64,000 bases of DNA, taken from contig SFDB01000002.1 of the NCBI GenBank assembly GCA_004558825.1, forward strand, positions 1 through 64,000, in the 5' to 3' direction. A program made the translations under genes and the position numbers. Positions 25,140 to 33,782 of this stretch are shown one piece after another (position 1 is the first letter of the stretch; each line of letters starts with the position of its first letter). This DNA is from Clostridiales bacterium (GTDB lineage: Bacteria > Bacillota > Clostridia > Christensenellales > CAG-138). The notes below the pieces were generated by a model, which was not told the origin of the DNA, did not search any database, and was given only the letters and a program-made list of their open reading frames with translations.

Positions 25140-26431
25140 ACTTTGAGAACCGTGTCGACGGAATCGGGCAGCACGGGATTCGGGCCGAGCGCTGCAAAGG
25201 CGAGCTCGGGATAATCGCTGTGTACCCAGCTTGTAGACGCGGGCACTTCACTTCCCGAAGAAAGCATGTACATGGAACCAATTTCATCCGGCGATAAGCC
25301 GTAAAGCGGCAGGGGACCGATGGTATTATCAAAAATATGCATATACAACGTGTCGCCGCGCCGCGTTATTCTGCCCCATTCGGGTTTTTCAAGTCCGGAC
25401 GGACCGCAACCGTATATGCTTTCGGCGTTTTTGGACATCCACTCTCCGATAGAATTAAGGATTAATACGGACTCGTCCGGAATGCGGCCGTTTGCGTCGG
25501 GGCCGACGTTTAACAGGAAATTACCGTTTTTTGATACGCATTCGACGAGCTTGCGTATGAGCATTGAGGCGGGTTTGAAATTATAATCGTGAGCATGGTA
25601 GCCCCAATTGCTGTTCATTGTGACGGCGGATTCCCAGTGTACGGGCAGGCCGTTTGGGTCAAAAAGTCCGTGCGGCGGTATTATCTGCTCGGGGGTGACG
25701 AAATCGCCGTGATACGGGGTAGGATGGCCTTCGGCGAGCGAACCGAAGCCTTCGCCGCTGCATTCAAGGCGGTTGTTGATTATTACGTCGGGCTGGAGTT
25801 CGCGGACCATTGATATGAGCTCCGTCGCCCGCCAGGCTTCCCCACGAAGCGAATCGTACGAGAAATCAAACCAAAGTATGTCGAGCTTGCCGTAATTTGA
25901 GCACAGCTCTTTGACTTGGCCGTGCATGAAGTCAAGATAGCGGTTGAAATCGCGTTTATCGTTTTTGCAAAGCGGGTTATTGCGCATCGGATGATTTCTG
26001 TCTCCGTAATGCGGAAAGTCATCGTGGCTCCAGTCTATTAGCGAGAAATAAAGCCCGACTTTAAGCCCTTCTGCGCGCGCGGCGCAGAGAAAGTCGGCCA
26101 CTATATCACGGCCAAGCGGCGTGTTTACGGACTTGAAATCGGTCAATGCGCTGTCGAAAAGGCAGAAGCCGTCATGGTGCTTTGCCGTAAGAATGATATA
26201 TTTCATTCCTGCTTTTTTTGCGGCCTTGGCCCATGCGGATGGATCGTAGCCCTTTGGATCGAAGGCGCGAAAGTAGCGCATATAATCGTCGAGAGGCATT
26301 TCTTCAAAGCTCCTGACCCATTCGCCGCGCGCGGGAATCGCGTAAAGCCCCCAGTGTATGAACATACCAAAGCGCGCTTCGCAGAACCACTCCATGCGGC
26401 GTTCGTATTCCTTCCTGTCAAATTTATACAT
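25094..26431 (-). CDS. Alpha-L-fucosidase (GH29)
   Basis: 445 aa. GH29 landmarks: RFGMFIHWGLYAIPARGEW near the N-terminus, KYIILTAKHHDGFCLFDS, the nucleophile Asp in LDILWFDFSYD, and WESAVTMNSNWGY. It removes alpha-fucose from glycans such as mucin or milk oligosaccharides. No signal peptide, so it probably acts in the cytoplasm on imported oligosaccharides. The C-terminal beta domain is present (SGLEKPEWGRITRRGD). ATG 26431 overlaps the aminopeptidase stop by 8 nt, within the cutC-M17-GH29-transglutaminase operon. No fucose transport or catabolic genes are visible. Confidence 0.92.
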   Translation of the reverse strand: MYKFDRKEYERRMEWFCEARFGMFIHWGLYAIPARGEWVRSFEEMPLDDYMRYFRAFDPKGYDPSAWAKAAKKAGMKYIILTAKHHDGFCLFDSALTDFKSVNTPLGRDIVADFLCAARAEGLKVGLYFSLIDWSHDDFPHYGDRNHPMRNNPLCKNDKRDFNRYLDFMHGQVKELCSNYGKLDILWFDFSYDSLRGEAWRATELISMVRELQPDVIINNRLECSGEGFGSLAEGHPTPYHGDFVTPEQIIPPHGLFDPNGLPVHWESAVTMNSNWGYHAHDYNFKPASMLIRKLVECVSKNGNFLLNVGPDANGRIPDESVLILNSIGEWMSKNAESIYGCGPSGLEKPEWGRITRRGDTLYMHIFDNTIGPLPLYGLSPDEIGSMYMLSSGSEVPASTSWVHSDYPELAFAALGPNPVLPDSVDTVLKVCLQKKGDLNCSQTT

Positions 26432-27809
26432 CTATTACTTCCTCGAATGTGTTTTTTGCAAGCGTGTAAAGCGTGGAAACGGAGGCGCCTGTCGCGCCTG
26501 CAGTCTGGAATGCCCATACGGGCGTATCGACCCATGCAGTGCCGGCGATGTCCATGTGTATCCATGGCAGGTCTCGCGCAAAGCGGCGCACGAAAAGGCC
26601 GGCGGCTATCGTCCCGCAGCCGCTTGATGAGTTCTTTATATCGGCGACGCCGCTTTCGATAAGCTTTTCATATTCGGGGAAAGTCGGGAAGCGATGATAA
26701 AGCTCGCCCGCGGTTGATGCGGCGCGCTCAAATTCAGCATAGAACGCATCGTTGTTAGACAGCGTACCCGCGCAGCAGAAACCAAGCGCGGAGCACACGG
26801 CGCCGGTAAGCGTTGCGAGATCGACTATCCTCGTAACGCGCTCTTCGGTTATGGAATACGTTATTGCGTCCGCAAGTATGAGCCTGCCCTCGGCGTCGGT
26901 GTTGGCGACCTCAATCGTTGTGCCGTCCATTGCTGTTATAACGTCGCCTGGAAGGAGGCTGCCGCTTGAAATGCGGTTTTCACATGCCGGGATTACAACG
27001 GTGACGTTTGCTTTTACTCTGTTTTTCGCAAGCGCTATTAACGCGCAGCCCGCGGCTGCAGCGCCGGCCATGTCGCCCTTTATACCCGCCATTGAGGATG
27101 CTGATTTAAGGCAGTACCCTCCCGAGTCGACGGTCACGCCCTTGCCTATGATGCCGAGGCGCTCGTCAGCTTTCGGAGCGCCCGTGTAGCGCATGACGAT
27201 GAGGCGCGGCGGGTTTGCGCTGCTGCGGCCGATGCCGAGAAAAGCGCCCATGCCGAGAGCTTCAAGCCTGTCGGCGCTCAAAACGTCTATGTCGATAGGG
27301 AGCATGTCTGCCGCGTTGCGCCAAGTGTCGGCGAATACTTCGGGCGTAAGCTTGTTGGAGGGTTCGTTTACAAGCGTCCGCGCAAAGAGCATCTGCTCTG
27401 CAAGCGCAATAGCGGAATTGAGCGCATCAATGAAAGCCGCGTCGCGATGCGACGCCGCGATGAATGCCGTGACAGGCTTGCGCGAGCCGCCATTTTTGTA
27501 TTTTGCGAAGCTGTAGCTTGCGCCGAGCCATCCCTCTGCCATATCATACAATCCGTCAAGACCGAGCGCATCGACAAGAAAATCTATATTAAGCACGCAT
27601 TCCTGCAATCCTAAATCCTGCGCGGCTAGTGCGGCTTTTGCGAACGCCTCCTTGCATATAATGTGTCCGAACGCATCTTTTTCACCCAGGCCGACGGTGA
27701 TGACGCCTTCCGTCGGCGAAGATACGAATTTAGACACGGAGAGGCGATCCTTGCAAAAGTCAAAGCGTATGTTTACTGCACTGCGATTCTCCGAGAAAAA
27801 CTCAAACAT
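26424..27809 (-). CDS. pepA: M17 leucyl aminopeptidase
   Basis: 461 aa. The C-terminal catalytic domain has GKGVTVDSGGYCLK (metal Lys and Asp), the GDMAGAAAAG region and the signature NTDAEGRLILADA, with the catalytic Arg. It is a cytoplasmic hexameric two-metal enzyme that removes N-terminal residues from peptides. The N-terminal domain is shorter and divergent, as is common. It follows cutC by 12 nt and overlaps the fucosidase start; the pairing with glycan degradation hints at glycopeptide use (inference). Confidence 0.93.
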   Translation of the reverse strand: MFEFFSENRSAVNIRFDFCKDRLSVSKFVSSPTEGVITVGLGEKDAFGHIICKEAFAKAALAAQDLGLQECVLNIDFLVDALGLDGLYDMAEGWLGASYSFAKYKNGGSRKPVTAFIAASHRDAAFIDALNSAIALAEQMLFARTLVNEPSNKLTPEVFADTWRNAADMLPIDIDVLSADRLEALGMGAFLGIGRSSANPPRLIVMRYTGAPKADERLGIIGKGVTVDSGGYCLKSASSMAGIKGDMAGAAAAGCALIALAKNRVKANVTVVIPACENRISSGSLLPGDVITAMDGTTIEVANTDAEGRLILADAITYSITEERVTRIVDLATLTGAVCSALGFCCAGTLSNNDAFYAEFERAASTAGELYHRFPTFPEYEKLIESGVADIKNSSSGCGTIAAGLFVRRFARDLPWIHMDIAGTAWVDTPVWAFQTAGATGASVSTLYTLAKNTFEEVIDV

Positions 27810-27821
27810 TCTTTTCTCCCT

Positions 27822-28577
27822 TCATCTATCGGACAGACGGCCGGCGATGCTTGCTATATAATCGCGGTCGGTGATTTTGAATCTGTCCTCGGGCGGGTAT
27901 AGGCAGCCGCCGTAGAAAATGGAGCGGTTGTTAGTCACGGATGTGTCAAGCATCTGCTTATGCGCCGCTAAATGTATCTGATTGCAGCCGCTTTCCATGA
28001 TAACGCGCTCCATGTTTTTGAGCGTTATCCCGGCTCCGGGCAGTATTTCTATGCGTCCGTCGGCGTAGGATATCATTTCGCGTATTGTATCCGTAGCATC
28101 TGAAACATCAGGCTCCTGCCCGCTTGTGAGCACGCGTGTTATGTTTAGACCGATAAGCGTATCCAGCGCGCTTTTCCAGTCGGGAACGACGTCTATGGCG
28201 CGATGAAAAACCGACTCTTTGCCCGCGTTGTGAGCGATTTGCGCCAACGTGCGTGTGCGTTCGACATCTACTGTGCCGTCGTTGTGAAGGAATCCGAACA
28301 CGATGCCGTCTGCGCCGTTTGCGAGAAGTGCGCGCGCGTCGTTCATGGCGACCTCAAACTCCGTGTCAGTATAGCAGAAGCCGCCTTCGCGCGGCCTTAC
28401 CATGGCCATTATTTTTATGCCGGCTTTTTGTTTTGCTGTTATGAGCGAGCCAATCGATGGAGTCAGACCGCCATGGAAAAGGCTGCTGTTGAGCTCCACA
28501 CGGTCCGCGCCGGCCTTGTACGCTTCAATTACGTCGTCGGCGCTTGCACAGCAGACCTCTAAAAGTACACGTTTCAT
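27822..28577 (-). CDS. cutC: CutC family protein
   Basis: 251 aa, complete TIM-barrel protein. The start LLEVCCASADDVIEAYKAGADRVELNSSL is typical, followed by IMAMVRPREGGFCYTD, VFGFLHNDGTVD, FHRAIDVVPD and TSGQE. Named copper homeostasis protein CutC, but the copper role is weakly supported and the enzymatic function is uncertain. GAGAGG lies before ATG 28577. First gene of the four-gene minus-strand operon; bacterial cutC is often next to sugar-metabolism genes, which fits. Confidence 0.92.
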   Translation of the reverse strand: MKRVLLEVCCASADDVIEAYKAGADRVELNSSLFHGGLTPSIGSLITAKQKAGIKIMAMVRPREGGFCYTDTEFEVAMNDARALLANGADGIVFGFLHNDGTVDVERTRTLAQIAHNAGKESVFHRAIDVVPDWKSALDTLIGLNITRVLTSGQEPDVSDATDTIREMISYADGRIEILPGAGITLKNMERVIMESGCNQIHLAAHKQMLDTSVTNNRSIFYGGCLYPPEDRFKITDRDYIASIAGRLSDR

Positions 28578-28650
28578 AAAAACCTCTCTGTTGCTTTATA
28601 AAGCTTATTTTATTTGCACACGGTCACAATGTCAATGAGCGCCGCCGGTA

Positions 28651-28679
28651 TTGACTTTGCGGTGCCTATTAAATAGAAT
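28651..28679 (+). promoter_or_regulatory. Promoter of nagA
   Basis: TTGACT (28651-28656), 17-bp spacer, TAGAAT (28674-28679), 30 bp before ATG 28710. Confidence 0.65.
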
Positions 28680-28709
28680 ACGGAAAAACAAGCGTGTACG
28701 GAGGAGAAT

Positions 28710-29831
28710 ATGCTGTTCAAGGATGCCCGCATATTCATTAAGGACGAGGGCTTTGTGTTTGGGAGCTTTAGAATCGAGAACGGCAGATTCGCGCAGATAA
28801 TTCGCGGCGTGCCGAACGAGGAGGGAGAGGAGCTCGGCAATGCCTGCGTGATACCGGGACTTGTCGATATACATATCCACGGCAATTCGAATGCGGATTT
28901 TTCCGACGGGAACACAGAAGGGCTTGAGCGAATGGCTCGCTACCTTGCAGTGAACGGCATTACTTCGTTTGCGCCGACATCAATGACACTGCCGTTCGAC
29001 GAGCTTAAAAGGGCGTTCAAGACGGCCGCAGCGCTGAAAAACGCGAAAAAACGCGGCTTGGCGCGAATAATCGGCATAAACATGGAAGGGCCGTATGTGA
29101 GCGAAAAACGCGCAGGGGCGCAGAACAGAGCGTATATCAGGAAACCGGATTACGATGAGTTTTGCAAGCTGAATGAAGCGGCGAACGGATTGATAAAGAT
29201 GATTGATGTAGCGCCCGAAATAGATGGGGCTTCAGACTTTATAAAAAAGGCGAGTGCCGTATGCCGAGTATCAGTTGCCCATACCGACTGCGATTATTGT
29301 ACCGCATGTTGTGCGTTCGATAACGGTGCAAAACATGTTACGCATCTTTTCAACGCCATGCCGCCGATACATCATAGAAACCCGGGAGTAATCGGGGCGG
29401 CTTCGGAGCGCGCGAGCGTGACGGCGGAACTCATCTGCGATGGAATACATGTACACGAAAGCGCTGTCAGAATGGCGTTCAAGCTCTTTAAGGGACGAGT
29501 ATGCCTTATTTCGGACGCATTGCGCTGCTGCGCCATGAAGGACGGCGAGTATATGCTCGGAGGGCAAAGGGTGACTTTGCGCGATGGGGAAGCTCGGCTT
29601 TCGGACGGCACAATAGCAGGCTCAGCGACGAATCTTTATAGATGCATGATGAACGCGATACGGTTCGGAATACCTGCGGAAGAGGCGATAAATGCGGCCA
29701 CTGCGATACCGGCGGCGAGCATAGGCGCGGGAGAGATAGGTTCAATAGAATGCGGTAAATTGGCAGACTTCATCATATGCGATGACAGTTTGAAAATTAA
29801 AAGCGTTTATTTGGGCGGAGAGCGAGTATAA
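28710..29831 (+). CDS. nagA: N-acetylglucosamine-6-phosphate deacetylase
   Basis: 373 aa. Amidohydrolase-fold landmarks: PGLVDIHIHGNSNADFSDG, NMEGPYVSEKRAGAQN, VAHTDCDYC, HLFNAMPPIHHRNPG and LISDALRCC (metal-binding Asp). It converts GlcNAc-6-P to GlcN-6-P and acetate, the first step in amino-sugar and cell-wall recycling. CGGAGGAG precedes the ATG, with its own promoter. No nagB is in the window. Confidence 0.95.
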   Translation: MLFKDARIFIKDEGFVFGSFRIENGRFAQIIRGVPNEEGEELGNACVIPGLVDIHIHGNSNADFSDGNTEGLERMARYLAVNGITSFAPTSMTLPFDELKRAFKTAAALKNAKKRGLARIIGINMEGPYVSEKRAGAQNRAYIRKPDYDEFCKLNEAANGLIKMIDVAPEIDGASDFIKKASAVCRVSVAHTDCDYCTACCAFDNGAKHVTHLFNAMPPIHHRNPGVIGAASERASVTAELICDGIHVHESAVRMAFKLFKGRVCLISDALRCCAMKDGEYMLGGQRVTLRDGEARLSDGTIAGSATNLYRCMMNAIRFGIPAEEAINAATAIPAASIGAGEIGSIECGKLADFIICDDSLKIKSVYLGGERV

Positions 29832-29836
29832 ATAAA

Positions 29837-29867
29837 AGAGGGTCTATCGCGTGAGCAATGACCCTCT
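29837..29867 (-). terminator. Terminator of the rplU-prp-rpmA operon
   Basis: AGAGGGTC (29837-29844) pairs with GACCCTCT (29860-29867). On the minus strand the hairpin is followed by TTTTATTTA, so it terminates the ribosomal operon; the plus direction lacks a T tract. Confidence 0.65.
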
Positions 29868-29886
29868 GATAGATACTCTTTCGAGC

Positions 29887-30177
29887 TTATTCGGCAGCCG
29901 CCTGTTCGGGGTAAACGCTTACCGTTCTGCGCTTACGCTTGATTTCGAAACGAACTACGCCGTCTACGGTTGCGAACAGTGTATCGTCCTTACCGATGCC
30001 AACGTTCGTGCCGGGATGAAAATGTGTGCCGCGCTGTCTTACAAGGATGTTGCCTGCAAGTACAAACTGACCGTCAGCACGCTTGGGCCCCAGACGCTTA
30101 GATTCGCTGTCACGGCCGTTACGCGAGCTACCTACACCCTTTTTATGAGCAAAGAGCTGAAGATTAATGTTCATCAT
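29887..30177 (-). CDS. rpmA: Ribosomal protein L27 with cleavable N-terminus
   Basis: 96 aa. After the leader MMNINLQLF comes the conserved AHKKGVGSSRNGRDSESKRLG. In Firmicutes such as Staphylococcus aureus the protease Prp cleaves after the Phe to expose AHKKG, which reaches the peptidyl-transferase centre. The leader motif is intact here and prp is the previous gene. The spacing of 4 nt after prp indicates one transcript. Confidence 0.97.
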   Translation of the reverse strand: MMNINLQLFAHKKGVGSSRNGRDSESKRLGPKRADGQFVLAGNILVRQRGTHFHPGTNVGIGKDDTLFATVDGVVRFEIKRKRRTVSVYPEQAAAE

Positions 30178-30181
30178 CGAG

Positions 30182-30511
30182 TTACACCTCCCTTTCGATT
30201 ATCTTGAGGTATTTACCATAGCCGTCAGCTATGGATTTGAGACCTAACACCATTGTTTCAAGAATTATTTCGGCTTTGGCGCATTCGTTGTCCGAGATAC
30301 TGTGCCCGAGCTCGAATTTAAGCCTGCCGTCGTCTGTTTCCGTTACGCAGTCGATGCTGAGATATTCCGACACGCCTGCGGCTGCGGTTTGTGTCAGCGC
30401 CGATATCGCGCTGCATACTATATCGCTGCCCGCTTCAGCGTAGCCTGTATGGCCCGTAACCTCGAAACCGACTATTCGCGCGTTCTTGCGAAAGACGTTT
30501 ACTCGTGTCAT
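30182..30511 (-). CDS. prp: Ribosomal-processing cysteine protease Prp
   Basis: 109 aa. Catalytic His in VTGHTGYAEAG (H21) and catalytic Cys in SDIVCSAISAL (C33). It removes the L27 leader before 50S assembly. Position between rplU and rpmA is the standard Firmicute arrangement, and both catalytic residues are present, so the L27 substrate and its protease match. Confidence 0.95.
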   Translation of the reverse strand: MTRVNVFRKNARIVGFEVTGHTGYAEAGSDIVCSAISALTQTAAAGVSEYLSIDCVTETDDGRLKFELGHSISDNECAKAEIILETMVLGLKSIADGYGKYLKIIEREV

Positions 30512-30517
30512 TTCACA

Positions 30518-30823
30518 TCAACCGATGGCCTTGATTTTGACCATTGTGTAGGGCTGACGATGACCCTGCTTTTTGCGGTAGTTCTTTTTGGGCTTGTACT
30601 TGAATACGATAACCTTTTTGCCCTTGCCGTGCTCAACCACTTCGGCCTTTGCGGAGACACCCTCAACCACGGGTGTACCGATCTTTATGCCCGAATCGTC
30701 GGCAAGCATGAGAACTTCAAAGGAAACCTCTTCACCAACCTCAGCGTTGAGCTTTTCGACGAGAACCTCGTCTCCTACGCTGACGTTGTACTGCTTTCCA
30801 CCGGTACGGATAATAGCGTACAT
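30518..30823 (-). CDS. rplU: Ribosomal protein L21
   Basis: 101 aa from ATG 30823 behind GAGGAGGTAAC. It starts MYAIIRTGGKQYNVSVGD and ends KKNYRKKQGHRQPYTMVKI, both conserved. It binds 23S rRNA in the 50S subunit. Longer in-frame starts would run into the leader and lack a site. Confidence 0.97.
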   Translation of the reverse strand: MYAIIRTGGKQYNVSVGDEVLVEKLNAEVGEEVSFEVLMLADDSGIKIGTPVVEGVSAKAEVVEHGKGKKVIVFKYKPKKNYRKKQGHRQPYTMVKIKAIG

Positions 30824-30837
30824 TGCGTTGTTACCTC

Positions 30838-30908
30838 CTCTTACCAGACTCGCCCGTGAGCGGCGGCAAAACCGCACTTAAAAGCCGACACGGAGCGGCT
30901 CACCGCAT
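30838..30908 (-). ncRNA. Probable L21 leader RNA
   Basis: The transcribed leader upstream of rplU can fold: GTGAGC near the 5' end pairs with GCTCAC near the 3' end, enclosing GTGCGG...CCGC pairings, just before the Shine-Dalgarno. Position and size fit the L21 ribosomal leader of Firmicutes, thought to give autoregulation. A covariance-model search was not possible. Confidence 0.45.
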
Positions 30909-30909
30909 A

Positions 30910-30939
30910 ATATTAGCATACGATATGTTTTAATGTCAA
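30910..30939 (-). promoter_or_regulatory. Promoter of the rplU operon
   Basis: Minus strand: perfect TTGACA (30934-30939), 18-bp spacer, TAATAT (30910-30915). Confidence 0.7.
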
Positions 30940-30949
30940 TGGCGAATAT

Positions 30950-30992
30950 GATATAATCTGCGAAATTCCTCAAAAAATTCGCAGATTATATC
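30950..30992. terminator. Hairpin at the end of the HD-domain gene
   Basis: A perfect 15-bp AT-rich stem (30950-30964 with 30978-30992) overlaps the last codons of the HD gene. The T-rich tract falls in the loop, not after the stem, so terminator function is uncertain. It lies just upstream of the rplU promoter. Confidence 0.45.
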
Positions 30993-31642
30993 AACTGCTG
31001 CTCATTGATTATCAGCTTAAATTGAAGACCGAGCTTTTCGGCGGCCTTCCTGCACATAACCATCCGATTCAGGAATATCTCAAAATAGTCCATGACTGAG
31101 CTGTAGCGCGTATCGATGTTTAGCTTAAGCTTTATAAGCGTCTTTTCCTCGTTTATTTTCACCACGGATTTAATGACGGAATAATTCACCCTGTCATGGA
31201 TATCAAACGCGGTGACGTCGGCATTTCGGACGCGCGAGCGCCGCACATCGGTTTTGTCAGCAATTATGAGGGCGGCGGCGATTGGATTGACGGGTGTGCC
31301 CGTACCTTCATCGTGGTTGCCTATCGCCGTCGTTATTGTGGCAATATCGGATGCCGAAAAGCCAAGATTGTCAAGAATACGGAAAGCCATTACCGCGCCG
31401 CTTTGCGAGTGGTCGACGCGGTTGACAAGATTACCTATATCATGCAGATAACCGGCGATTTGCACGAGCTCTATGTCATGCTCCGAATAGCCGAGCGTTT
31501 CAAGTATGTACCGTGCCGTGTCCGCGACCTTGGTGACATGCGCAAAGCTGTGCTCGGTATATCCGAGAGCCGCTAAAGACTCGTCCGCCCTTGAGATATA
31601 CGTCTTGATTGTTTCGTCTGCACGTATCGTTTTGTAAGTCAT
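30986..31642 (-). CDS. HD-domain phosphohydrolase-like protein
   Basis: 218 aa. Residues ~30-150 form an HD domain: HSFAHVTKVADTARY, then the HD doublet in GYLHDIGNLVNRVDHS and the later NHDEGTG and ADKTDVRRSR. Metal-dependent phosphohydrolases of this type act on nucleotides or phosphoesters; here the substrate is unknown. The C-terminal ~60 aa (INEEKTLIKLKLNIDT) are a small alpha/beta extension seen in Clostridia homologues. Confidence 0.82.
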   Translation of the reverse strand: MTYKTIRADETIKTYISRADESLAALGYTEHSFAHVTKVADTARYILETLGYSEHDIELVQIAGYLHDIGNLVNRVDHSQSGAVMAFRILDNLGFSASDIATITTAIGNHDEGTGTPVNPIAAALIIADKTDVRRSRVRNADVTAFDIHDRVNYSVIKSVVKINEEKTLIKLKLNIDTRYSSVMDYFEIFLNRMVMCRKAAEKLGLQFKLIINEQQLI

Positions 31643-31699
31643 GATTGTTCTCCCGCTAAAATACGGGGCGAGAACCCCCGCCCCATGTGTCTGCTTTGA

Positions 31700-32671
31700 T
31701 TATGCGTCGAAGATATCATCCTCGTCCTCTTCTTTATGCCTGTCGTGTTTTTTCTTTTTCGGCCTGAGGAAGCTGAAGAGCGGCTCATCGTCGTTGAAGT
31801 CGTCGTCATCATCGAAGTCATCGTCGAAATCGTCCTCTTCAACATACTTGGGCGCGGGCTTTCTCTTTGCCGGCCTTTGCTTTACGCGCTCTCTGCGCGG
31901 ATCTTCATGTCTATCTTCAGCCGGCTCGTCCTCAACGGGACGCGATGCTTGACTGCGGCGCGGCGAAGACTCCTGCGCGTCTGCGGTGTATTCGTGCTCG
32001 CCGTAGATATCCCTCGTGCGATACTGGTTTTGAGCGTTTATCATCTGCTGCTCGCGCTGCTTATTGTGGGCGCCGAGCTCCGCTCTGTTTCTCTCTATCA
32101 TCGAGAGATACTGCTCTATGAACTGTGACAGATCGTTCAGTACGTCGTCGGCATAGCCTTGCGCATTGTCGAACACCATGTTCGCGCTCTGTTCGGCCTT
32201 ATCCTTGACTATCTCGGCACGGCGACAAGCTTCTGTAAATACAGAGTTTTCGCTGATTAGCCGCTCGTATTCGCGCTGTGCGTTTTCGGCAATTTCGCGG
32301 GCTCGCTGCTGGGCGTCGGCAACTATTTGCTTTGCATCGTCCTGCGCCTTTGAGACCATGTCGTGCGAACGCACCTGAGCATCCTCGAGCATGGCGGCAG
32401 CTCTTTCCTCAGCGGAAGAGGTCGTGCTCTCTGCCATGGAATTTGCGTCGGATATTATCTTATCGGCTTCGATAAGGACGCTGTTGGCTCTGCGGATGTC
32501 CTCGGGTATAACTACCTTCATATCTCCCAAAATATCATTGATTTCGGACACATCGACAATTCTCTTGTCCGAATTGCCGCCGAATTTCGGGCGAGGGCTT
32601 TCCTCTATGAGATCCTGCAGCTGCATAATGATCTCGAATATGCGTATGTTGAATTCCGGGTTATTTTCCAT
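31700..32671 (-). CDS. Coiled-coil protein with charged, acidic-then-basic tail
   Basis: 323 aa. Residues ~60-200 are a long alanine/glutamate coiled coil similar to F-type ATPase B subunits or DivIVA-like scaffolds. From ~225 the chain is disordered and charged: basic-acidic repeats, then an Asp run (VEEDDFDDDFDDD), LFSFLRPKKKKH and an acidic end. There is no membrane segment. Its ATG region overlaps the coaD stop by 11 nt, so it is coupled to coaD; comparable genes follow coaD in other Clostridia. Function unknown; a cell-envelope or division scaffold is a guess. Confidence 0.65.
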   Translation of the reverse strand: MENNPEFNIRIFEIIMQLQDLIEESPRPKFGGNSDKRIVDVSEINDILGDMKVVIPEDIRRANSVLIEADKIISDANSMAESTTSSAEERAAAMLEDAQVRSHDMVSKAQDDAKQIVADAQQRAREIAENAQREYERLISENSVFTEACRRAEIVKDKAEQSANMVFDNAQGYADDVLNDLSQFIEQYLSMIERNRAELGAHNKQREQQMINAQNQYRTRDIYGEHEYTADAQESSPRRSQASRPVEDEPAEDRHEDPRRERVKQRPAKRKPAPKYVEEDDFDDDFDDDDDFNDDEPLFSFLRPKKKKHDRHKEEDEDDIFDA

Positions 32672-33152
32672 GTTTGCACAACCTTTCTTCTATGGAATTT
32701 ATGTTTACATTGGGAACGAGTCCCTTTATGTCACCGTTGAACGCAGCAATTTCGCGCACTACGGATGAGCTTATAAAAGAATGCTCGGGACGCGACGGGA
32801 TGAATACCGTATCAATATCCTCCGCAAGATGCGCGTTCACGGCGGCAATGGCGCTTTCATACTCGTAATCGGCCGCCGAGCGTATGCCGCGCACTATAAC
32901 GCCGCAGCGCTTGATGTACGCAAGCTCCGCCGTAAGCCCCGCGAAAGATACAACGTCTATATTTGAGACGCCGAGCTCTGAAATCGCAGCCTCGATCATC
33001 GCAACGCGTTCATCTGCCGTGAAAACGCTCTTTTTGGCTGTGTTGACTAATACGGCGATGGTAACACGGTCGAACATATTCGCGGCGCGCAACGCTATAT
33101 CGACATGGCCGAGCGTAAACGGGTCAAAGCTTCCGGGCAGCAATGCATTCAT
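32661..33152 (-). CDS. coaD: Phosphopantetheine adenylyltransferase
   Basis: 163 aa. Nucleotidyltransferase motif PGSFDPFTLGHVDI at the N-terminus and ISSSVVREIAAFNGDIKGLVP near the C-terminus; VRGIRSAADYEYE in the middle. It makes dephospho-CoA from 4'-phosphopantetheine and ATP. ATG 33152 is chosen from the family start (MNALLPGSFDP) with GGAGA upstream. The 5' end overlaps rsmD by 29 nt, a common pair. Confidence 0.96.
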   Translation of the reverse strand: MNALLPGSFDPFTLGHVDIALRAANMFDRVTIAVLVNTAKKSVFTADERVAMIEAAISELGVSNIDVVSFAGLTAELAYIKRCGVIVRGIRSAADYEYESAIAAVNAHLAEDIDTVFIPSRPEHSFISSSVVREIAAFNGDIKGLVPNVNINSIEERLCKHGK

Positions 33153-33708
33153 TCTGCGGCATCTCCTTTTCAAAAATCGAGATAAGTACCGTACCGTAGC
33201 GCTTGCGCGTCCTAAGACGGGCGTTTGACGGACATACGGCGGCGTTGTCGGCATCGTGCTCGACGACCACTATCGCACCGTCGCTTAAAAGCGAAGAGGA
33301 AAACAGTTTATCGAGCGCATGCTGTGCAAGCCCTGATGCGTACGGCGGATCGAGAAATACAATGTCGAACTGAGCTTGTCTGCGTTCAAGCATCGTCAAG
33401 AGGTCTAAGCCGTCGCGGGCAAAAACTTCAAACGCAGATGAAGCATGAAGCTTTTCAAGGTTTTGCCTGATGAGCCTTGCGCATTCGGATGAAGCGTCGT
33501 TGAACACAACGAGCCTTGCTCCGCGCGACATCGCCTCTATACCGAGACTGCCCGAGCCTGCAAACAGATCAAGCACCGTTCTGCCGTAGAGCTCGAATTG
33601 TATTATGCCGAAAAGAGACTCCTTTACTCTGTCGAGCGTGGGCCTTGTGTCGCTACCTTTTGGGGCGTCTATTCTGCGCCCTTTGAACTCTCCGGCAATA
33701 ATACGCAT
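33124..33708 (-). CDS. rsmD: 16S rRNA (guanine-966-N2) methyltransferase
   Basis: 194 aa. N-terminus MRIIAGEFKGRRIDAPKGSDTRPT is diagnostic; SAM site VLDLFAGSGSLGIEAMSRG; catalytic FLDPPYASG (NPPY-like). It methylates G966 of 16S rRNA. GGAGGTGTAC before the start. Transcribed with coaD. Confidence 0.95.
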   Translation of the reverse strand: MRIIAGEFKGRRIDAPKGSDTRPTLDRVKESLFGIIQFELYGRTVLDLFAGSGSLGIEAMSRGARLVVFNDASSECARLIRQNLEKLHASSAFEVFARDGLDLLTMLERRQAQFDIVFLDPPYASGLAQHALDKLFSSSLLSDGAIVVVEHDADNAAVCPSNARLRTRKRYGTVLISIFEKEMPQNECIAARKL

Positions 33709-33782
33709 TGTACACCTCCGCTTATATCAGCCTATTTTACCAATATGCGGCTGATGTATCAAGCAAATTATGTGAACAATCG

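Noticed and set aside
22590..26431. Bacteroidetes-style polysaccharide utilisation locus around GH29
   Set aside because: No SusC/SusD, transporter or glycan sensor; all other genes point to a Firmicute.
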